From positions 1 to 35,101 of the forward strand of contig RWJK01000901.1 in assembly GCA_004335835.1 (NCBI GenBank): DNA of 35,101 bases. The letters are read 5' to 3'. The notes under the pieces are model-generated. The model was not told where the DNA came from. It ran no database searches and saw nothing but the letters and a program-made list of their open reading frames with translations. Of this stretch, positions 28,585 to 35,101 are shown in pieces. Positions within the stretch are counted from its first letter, which is position 1. Every line of letters begins with the position of its first letter. This DNA comes from Scenedesmus sp. ARA3. Its lineage: Eukaryota > Chlorophyta > Chlorophyceae > Sphaeropleales > Scenedesmaceae. The position numbers and the translations under genes were made by a program.

Positions 28585-28589
28585 TTACA
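28585..28589 (-). terminator. Candidate polyadenylation signal TGTAA
   Basis: TGTAA on the minus strand about 110 nt after the stop of the 28.7-31.4 kb glycosyltransferase, at a sensible 3' UTR distance for a chlorophyte gene. Confidence 0.4.
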
Positions 28590-28698
28590 AAGAAGTTCCA
28601 TATATGGTTTGTCTGCTCTCAAATAGCAGCTGCACCTAAAACCTACACAGCTGCTTATCATGTTAGCATGACATCGGCATCAAATTTGCTGCTTCAAA

Positions 28699-31394
28699 TC
28701 ACACGCACCACAAGCCAGATGAATTGTGCACAACAATGCCCAGAGGTCCTGTTATTCTGCAAACATGGGCTGATTCACTGTAGCCAGCCCATCCTATGTA
28801 GTTGTCATCTTTTGGAACTTCGTACACTGCATTGCCCTCGTAATCAAGTATGTGAGTGCCATTTGCTGTCAATCCATGATCGAGTGCACGCTGGTATCTA
28901 CTGGTGTGCCAGTACCTGCAAATAGCAAAGCAATGGTAAATTGTGTTGAGGTCAAGAATGCTTGAAAATGCAACAGTCAATAGTTTGGCTGGGCTATTGC
29001 ACAAGAAAACTGATCCAGACCCAGGAATGGGCCACACAGTCGTCAGATGCGTGGACAGTCACCACAGTGGCATCGCTTCAAAAGGGTGCTGCTCCTAGTG
29101 TTCTGGTGCAAACATCCTTGCAACAGCTCAGATTTGCAGCTATTATTGCATACTGTCCCCTTATTGGGGCGCTCTTTCAATGACAGCCGTCAAAGCAATA
29201 ATTGCCCAGCAATAAATTCACATGCACAGTTTTGCGCTTACCATGTGGGATGCAATTTATTGAAGGGCGTCTTGTAGCTGCAGCCGCCGAAGTCGCGCCC
29301 CTGGCAACCCCACTTCCGCATCAGGTATGCCTTGTTGATGTCAGCGCGCCGCTGCCAGAAGCTGCGTCCCTGTTGCTCTTGTTTGTGATCATCTGTGTGT
29401 ACCCCTGGATCATAGCTTTGGTCAATGTGCTTGCCTAGCTGCATGTTGACATCATGCAAGACTTGTACTCTCATGGGCGGCTGCATACGAGTCTGCCTGA
29501 TTTGGAAGTCGATGTCCTCAAAGAAAGCAGGGTAAATGTTTTCATCAAATAGACCAAACCGATCAAGAGCTGCTCGTGTCAAGCCAAAAGCAGTGTACAA
29601 GCCTCCGCTAACAGGATACGTCCTGCATGCAAACAACAACAGGAAAGTATGGCGTAAATTGTGAAGCTGACATGCAGCGCTGCACTTCAGCACATTGGCA
29701 TGAATCACCAGCGCACATGCGTGGGGCGCTGACTACATGCTGCACATTGCATCGACGGACTTGCACGGGTGGTTTCGATCGCCCAAACAATGAAGGAAAG
29801 ACTGGGTACAATTACTACTATCCCCCATGAGCGGAATAGCGGCTCGCTGGGCTTGTGCCTGGGGTCGGGTTCAGTCCCGAAAGTGTATTGTATTGTGTAT
29901 TGTATTGTATTGCATTGCAACTCGGCTGCCAACGGACTGTTTAGTAATGGGGTATGATCTGCTACTGCGCCCACCAAGAAGCTTGGTATAGGTTGAAAAG
30001 GGGGCTAGAAATCACATGGTGTCTGCGCTAGCAGCATCGATAAAAGCAGATGATATCGGCAGGGCTGAGTTATACTGTCAAAAACTTCGTCAGCAACCCA
30101 CTGTCGTGCACTATGATTATATCATGAGGAACACATGGCGACTGCAGAAGTACGTACGTATACAGAGTTCACTTCCCGTCTGCAGACTTGGGTAACACAT
30201 GCCGGCTGCAGACTTACAAAGCACACATTTACAAAGAACGACTATACACGTGCGCCAGGCCTTATACCATATTTTTAATGAACGGCCAGGGTGCAACACC
30301 AGCTGCTTGACATAGAGTGTCATCTCACCAGTTCATCAGCGCCACCTCTATGTTGTTGTCCCTGGAGGCATTCCACATGTGCCCGGCAAGCTTTTGCAAG
30401 GCGCCCGGCACCCATGCTTTGTCTCGCGCACAGTACACGCCCCACGCTTCATCAGGGAAAGCCTGAAACACTGCAGCAATCACAAGAAAGCGGTTGAAGG
30501 TCAGCAACTGTGCGTGCTGGTGCGTTGTAGTACTGTTAAGCAGGCAACACCAGCTGATACTACGGTAGCAGGTTGTTCACACAATGACAACTGCATTCCA
30601 CTGTCATCAATTAGTGGAGTGCGCAGCAGAAGGTCTTCAGCAAGCTGTGCAACATGCAGCAGCAGCAACAGCAGCAGCACTTGCAAGGCAGCAGAGCAGC
30701 ACACACCACCTTCGCAAACAGCAGCAGTGGTAGCACACCATGCGGATCCCGCACCTGCATTCCAGCCCTCAGCCACCGAGGGTGTATCCGAGCAGGTGAT
30801 GATCACCACATTATCTGCATACTCTTTCAGGTGCTGTACCTCATACCAGGCCCCATGCGGCGGGAGCAATGCCCTCTCTGGTATCACTACCACAAAGTAT
30901 TTGACTGGGTAGTCCAAAGTGCTGTAAAAGAGGCGCAAAGACAGGTGCTGAGGGTCAAGGCCTATGCTAGTGCCGATGAACGGCACGTAACCAGACGATC
31001 CATTGAAAGCTCTGTCAGGTTTATGAGCAATTCTACATGCGCTAGGGCGAGTGCGTTCATCGCGATAGTAGTGAGCGTATGTGACTGGGGAATGCGGTTT
31101 GAGTGGTTGGCTTCGGGCTGGGTGAGCATGCAGAACGTTTGCAGCAAGACTTGGTTGGGCGAACGAATTATGCGCGCCAACTGAACCTGCAAGTGGCCGC
31201 TGTGTTGCTTCGATCTCTGACAATCCCGACGCAGCAACATTGCCGCGTAGGTGGTACTCCGAGCGGAATGCACCGCAGCTGTTCTTTGTCGTGAATAGTA
31301 CTATGTAGCATAATAACACTACAGCTGCTACATCCCAACGCACTTTGGGCTTATGCTTTGCTGGGTCTGGCTGAGGCTTTTCTTTTGATGACAT
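28699..31394 (-). CDS. Type II membrane glycosyltransferase, GT2-like
   Basis: Four exons in coding order: 31394-30755, 30470-30329, 29622-29242, 28915-28699. They total 1380 nt (459 aa); all introns are GT-AG and phases agree. Residues 21-36 (DVAAVVLLCYIVLFTT) are a signal anchor, then a stem with NSCGAFRSEYHLRGN, closely matching the stem of the DDD glycosyltransferase at 18.7-21.5 kb. The catalytic part has YFVVVIPERALLPP, NVVIITCSDTPSVAEGWNAV, FPDEAWGVYCARDKAWVPG and, after exon 3 starts, GLFDENIYPAFFEDIDFQIR with EDID at 296-299, the usual acceptor/base motif of GT2-type enzymes. The metal site is unclear: ARDKAW takes the usual DXD position. The exon 4 end is uncertain because the open frame may read past a further splice site. 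Golgi location is inferred from topology. Confidence 0.85.
29884..29916 (+). repeat. (GTATT)n pentanucleotide tract
   Basis: About six GTATT-like units with small interruptions (one GT insertion, a final GCATT). It is in intron 2 of the GT2-like gene. Confidence 0.85.
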
Positions 31395-31770
31395 TGAATA
31401 TGCTTCTATAGTATCAAATCATTTTTCAAACATCAAAAAAGGCAGCCACCGAGTGAGCCTGCCTTTGTTGCTGCCAGGGTTGTGACATACCTATCAGTGC
31501 TTCTTATGCTTACACCCTTATCAGTGCTTCACGATTGGTACACGATCCTCTCAGCACTGATCGACAAGTTGACATCGTTAATACAATAAGACAACAGCAA
31601 AGCCTGCATTGATCATACCGCAAATTCACTTTATGCGCAGACGTAAGCATGCATGCCCGCCGGACAGGCGGATGCCCCGCATCTCACTGCCGCCGGTCGA
31701 CTTCGCCAAAAAGGCTTTATCAGGCCACAGTTGACTAGGCTGTAAAATACCGTTAAAAATCATAATGTAG

Positions 31771-31837
31771 CGACAGTTGCTAACTGTCGATTATCTGGCG
31801 AGCGCAGCGCTTAGGCTTAGGACGCGAACTTCGCGTC
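31771..31837. repeat. Two short perfect hairpins
   Basis: CGACAGTTGCTAACTGTCG (8-bp arms, GCT loop) at 31771-31789 and GACGCGAACTTCGCGTC (8-bp arms, one-base centre) at 31821-31837. They stand about 400 bp upstream of the GT2-like start. Confidence 0.85.
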
Positions 31838-32301
31838 TTGAAGGCGCCTTGAAGGCGAAGGCGAAGGCGAAAGACAGCCGCGGCCGTTGCGGAGGTCCAC
31901 ACAACACTTGCCATACATAAACGGCCAACGTCTCGATGAATTTCAGATCTCATCCGCATTGCATTCTCTTTTGTTCAAGGCACACCAGACCACAATAATA
32001 ACATCAACAGGGTTCAAAGGGCAAAACCTTCCTGTTGCACCTACATATACGTATACGTGATGATCGCCCCTTTTACTGAACTAGAGGAGAGAGCTCTACC
32101 AGCAGAGGTGCAATTTGGCCAAGCTGGGGTACGCTAGCAAGGGTTGGGGAATAGGGACCCAGCTACGCCCAGGTCTTCTCTAATCTTTTGTACATACAAG
32201 ACTTGGCGTGTGAGCTCGCAGTAGTGTGTCCTGTGACTCGCAGTTGCTTGCGCCACCAGGCCAGCATGGGCAGGCGGCACCGCCAGATGAGCACGGCCCG
32301 T

Positions 32302-32359
32302 GCTCAAACAAGTGTCCGGCGGGGGCGCTGCCGGGGTAGTATCGGACACTTGTTTGAGC
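32302..32359. repeat. 17-bp perfect inverted repeat with 24-bp loop
   Basis: GCTCAAACAAGTGTCCG at 32302-32318 is the exact reverse complement of 32343-32359, with a GC-rich 24-bp loop. It could be a miniature element or a structured RNA, and nothing nearby decides which. Confidence 0.9.
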
Positions 32360-32706
32360 CAATGTTGCAATGTGTGGCCTGGAACATACACTTCCATGCA
32401 AACTGCAAACTCCGTCTTCGCAACATATTACTGACGAATAGCTTTTAGATGGGGATGCTTTGCCCCAACTGCTGCAGCCATGCAAACTCACTCTCGGAGC
32501 GTGTCAAAGTTTGGTCAGCGTAGTGAATTTCTGAACCACAATATGTAATATGGCAGCAGAGTCTCGAGTGTCTTCAGCCGCATGATTGAGCACTTGATGC
32601 AGCACCGCCTTAACGTGCTTTGGACGGAACTTGGCGTGGGGCCCCCAAACGGTAAAATGACAAAGTTACACGGGTCCAGGATCACAAAGGACCGTGTCAC
32701 GTGGTC

Positions 32707-32985
32707 GAATGGTAAATGCACAGCTGCGCACCTGCAATCCATGCCGGACCAGAAGACCCTCGCCTAGTATCATGGTGCTCCAAGTGGGTTGTTCATGCAG
32801 GCGGCTGCCCGGCAGCACGGCATCACGCGATTGACATAATTGTATCTCAAAGGAGGTGTAATATGACAGTTTTAGGCATGGTAAATGCACAACCGTTCAC
32901 CTGGAAGCAATGCTGGTCCAGAAGCCCCCCTGCCCGAAGGCTCCTGGTGCTCCAAGTGAGCTGTCCACGCAGGCACCACTGCGGC
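32707..32985 (+). repeat. Direct repeat pair related to the 906/2027 repeats
   Basis: Two units about 170 bp apart share GGTAAATGCACA, a CACCTG..A..CATGC-like block, CCAGAAG and GGTGCTCCAAGTG..CTGT...GCAGGC. The reverse complement of the GGAGCGCC/CCCACTTGGAGCGCC region of the 906-1328 repeat resembles these units, so one family seems present at both ends of the window. Confidence 0.6.
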
Positions 32986-33648
32986 GAGGCAGGCATCCCT
33001 AACCCGTCCCTAAGTTGTCCCTAAACCTGCTGCAGGCTGGCATGGGCTACTGTGTGTCCTGGAAGGCCTTTGCATCCGTTCTTTCACTTGATTATGGGTG
33101 TTCGTGTACTAATTTATCATTTTGAGCGTCTTCAACACCCATTGCAGGGGCTGCTTTCAGCACCTCCTGCCTGGCCAGTGCTGCTGCTGCTGCTGCAGCA
33201 GAGCTAAGTGCCAGCACCAGTACGTCAACCAAGTAACACCGCTCGGTTTGAAATTGCATTCATGACATGAAATGCAAACTTCGCATGCGCAATGAAATGC
33301 AAGGTCCAGTCATAGGTGCCACATTGCACTTGGGGGTTCAGCACCGTGCTGTCAGCCATTTGACCAGCACATGACAGCCGGGGCTGCTAAGCAGTGCTTG
33401 AAAGCTAATGAAGCCACTCGCTATGATAACTTAATTCCAAAGGTTTGATGTGCCCTGCGAATCGGTGAATACACACAGCAACCCGTTGCTCGCACAGCAG
33501 TACTGAGCACAATATAAGTCCGCGTTTAGCATCGAGCAGCACGGCTTGCACGTGAAGAGTCCCTTAAGATGATGACAAGAACATTGAAGCTGTCAGCTGG
33601 GCCGTATCGATGCTGTATGGCTGAGATCGGTGGGGGTTTGACCTGCAG

Positions 33649-34600
33649 TGCACTCGGTGGTTGAACTGCCCTGGGCCTTGTCCTGCACGAGCATCGCCAA
33701 CTGCGGAGCCCGAGCCCAGCACAGACATGCTGATGATGTCTTCTTCAGCCCTCGGAGCCGTGGCCGCTGAGGTAAGTGCAGCAATGGACTGCAGCACCAT
33801 TAGCAGCAACTGCTGCTGCCCTGGCATGCTTGCGCATGCAGTGCTGCCTCCAGAACGTACACGCAGTATGCGAGAAGTGAATAGCTTCGAGTGTAGCCTT
33901 GCACACATCTGCAGCAGCGGCATGTTCTTGTACAAGTTCGCGAGGCCATATGCTGCAGGACCAGCATGCTGTTCCAACAGCCAGAGGCACCCTCTGCACT
34001 ATGTATGCTGCCACCCTGGTCATGCGCTGTTAATTGATACATAAGCAGTTGCTCGCAGTTAATTGACTAATGATGTCCGTGCCTTACAGTTGTGCCATCG
34101 CTGCTGCCGCCCCTGTGCAGCAACTGAGACACACAGTGTGACAAGTGACAGCTTTGCGGCAGACCAGCAGTGCTCTGCCGGCTGTGTCAACTGCGTGGCA
34201 GCTGATACCATTCAGGTGAGCTCGGCCTGTGTGGGTGGAGACAGCCGCTATCCTTGCTGTTGTTGGTGATGAATGCAATGCTGTAGGTGGATGTCAGTAT
34301 AGGCACAATGAGCGCCGCACAGCTGCACTGTTGTGTGCGCACATCATGTACCGCACTCACTCAAAACAATGCCTGCCATCTTGATGTGTTTGTTTCATGT
34401 GCAGTACTTCTGTTGCCGCCAACAGTGACGCTACAAAGGAGGCATGCTGCGTGGCTTGGACAGCTGCCACTACCGCGCTCGCTCTGCTGCCTGCCAGCCG
34501 CAAAATACAGGTGAGTGAGCAGCAGGTGCAGCGGCCTTGACAGCCAAGCATGTAGTGAATTGTCCTGCCTTGAATGCTTGGTGTCACAGCTTTTGCGCAG
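33649..34600 (+). other. Exon-like Cys-rich segments, gene not resolved
   Basis: Several stretches look like exons: ~33650-33771 ends at a strong donor (GAG|GTAAGT); 34090-34215 (TTACAG acceptor, GTGAGC donor) reads LCHRCCRPCAA...DQQCSAGCVNC; 34405-34510 (GCAG acceptor, GTGAGT donor) reads TSVAANSDATKEACC.... A further piece from ~34590 reads FCAANAARDETFAK...GQQCMSGC. Their phases do not chain, so I do not propose a model. A minus-strand frame at 33564-33977 is an alternative reading. No family recognised. Confidence 0.35.
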
Positions 34601-34637
34601 CAAACGCAGCAAGGGATGAGACGTTTGCAAAGCTGAT

Positions 34638-35101
34638 ATGGCACGGCCAGCAGTGCATGTCAGGCTGTGCAAGGAGGCGGCACTTGCCCCAGCAAGGAGG
34701 ATGAAGCAACATGTGCCCTGTGTTGCTGCTCGCACGCATTGCCTGTGCAGGGTGCTGGATTCTGCAGAGCAACGTGAAGTGGCCAGCTGTAGGCAAAGTG
34801 GGAACACACCATACTATGGTCCAACCACCCAGAAGGCGCAGCAGCTTCTTGCGGGACAGGCAATGCGGCTACAACAGCTGCAGGCGATGGTGTTGGTTGG
34901 TGTGCAATGCATAGATGTGTCTCGGCGTAATTTGATTGTTTCCAGCAGCATGTTCACCACAGCAATTTGTGCTGCTGATGACAGCCTGTTTACTGTGCAT
35001 CTGGTGGTGGTTGCATCATCCTGCAGCAGCAGCGCAGCAAGCTTGTTATACTGCGCACCACAGCATGGCTATGCACCTTGTTCTCTGTTGGATGTGGGCC
35101 A
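34638..35101 (+). CDS. Partial open frame running off the window, unknown product
   Basis: From the ATG at 34638 the frame stays open for 154 codons to the last base. Part reads LDSAEQREVASCRQSGNTPY, QKAQQLLAGQAMRLQQLQAM and NLIVSSSMFTTAICAADDS. An in-frame TGA lies just upstream of the ATG. An alternative is that the coding part starts at the acceptor CTGTGCAG near 34750, joined to an earlier exon. A Gln/Leu-rich stretch near 34840-34890 could be helical. No known family; the C-terminus is missing. Confidence 0.4.
   Translation, partial: MARPAVHVRLCKEAALAPARRMKQHVPCVAARTHCLCRVLDSAEQREVASCRQSGNTPYYGPTTQKAQQLLAGQAMRLQQLQAMVLVGVQCIDVSRRNLIVSSSMFTTAICAADDSLFTVHLVVVASSCSSSAASLLYCAPQHGYAPCSLLDVG

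Larger units (their letters stand above)
31395..32700. other. Upstream region of GT2-like gene; repeats and hairpins, no gene seen
   Basis: Includes short repeats of TTATCAGTGCTTC near 31490-31530, GGCGAA repeats near 31850-31872 and the hairpins listed separately. The promoter of the minus-strand gene should begin near 31400, but I see no clear core element. The frames at 32134-32491 overlap a perfect inverted repeat and look spurious. Confidence 0.4.

Noticed and set aside
30379..31184. Plus-strand frames of ~176 residues over the GT2-like gene
   Set aside because: They are antisense shadows of exons 1 and 2 of the minus-strand gene.
33564..33977. Minus-strand 137-residue protein
   Set aside because: No family, and the opposite strand has exon-like reading with a strong GTAAGT donor in the same bases, so I could not choose and left it unannotated as a gene.

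Overview
The window looks like nuclear DNA of a volvocalean green alga. Haematococcus is my best guess, from style only. The evidence is short exons split by many GT-AG introns, very dense CAG/CTG trinucleotide tracts in exons, introns and intergenic DNA, TGTAA motifs downstream of some stops, and decayed retroelement pieces. There are 8 Ns at 22154-22161 and a single N at 11913, so this is a draft assembly.

Layout. 1-2460: degraded mobile-element DNA, with a tyrosine-recombinase C-terminus followed by two ~425-bp direct repeats flanking a (CAG)31 tract. 2533-7374 (-): a seven-exon nucleotide-sugar transporter of the plant UDP-rhamnose/UDP-galactose transporter type. 8399-14478 (+): an eight-exon type II membrane glycosyltransferase of GT32 type, divergent from the transporter. 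14480-18590: no gene I can defend. 18742-21514 (-): a seven-exon membrane-anchored GT-A glycosyltransferase with a DDD metal site. 22223-25162 (+): a two-exon GT15 (KRE2/MNT1-type) mannosyltransferase-like gene, divergent from the previous one. 25163-28690: mostly repeats and a LINE reverse-transcriptase tail. 28699-31394 (-): a four-exon GT2-like glycosyltransferase with the same N-terminal anchor module as the 18.7-21.5 kb gene. 31395-34600: repeats, hairpins and weak exon-like segments. 34638-35101 (+): an open frame running off the window.

I assembled the exons by hand from splice sites, reading phase and family resemblance. In each of the five genes the exon lengths sum to a whole number of codons and every junction keeps phase, which is strong internal support.

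Taken together, five successive recognisable genes are one nucleotide-sugar transporter and four Golgi-type glycosyltransferases from four different families, arranged as two divergent pairs plus one. This looks like a eukaryotic glycan-assembly neighbourhood (cell wall, extracellular matrix or N/O-glycan decoration). The combined function is inference; the family calls rest on motifs I can read.
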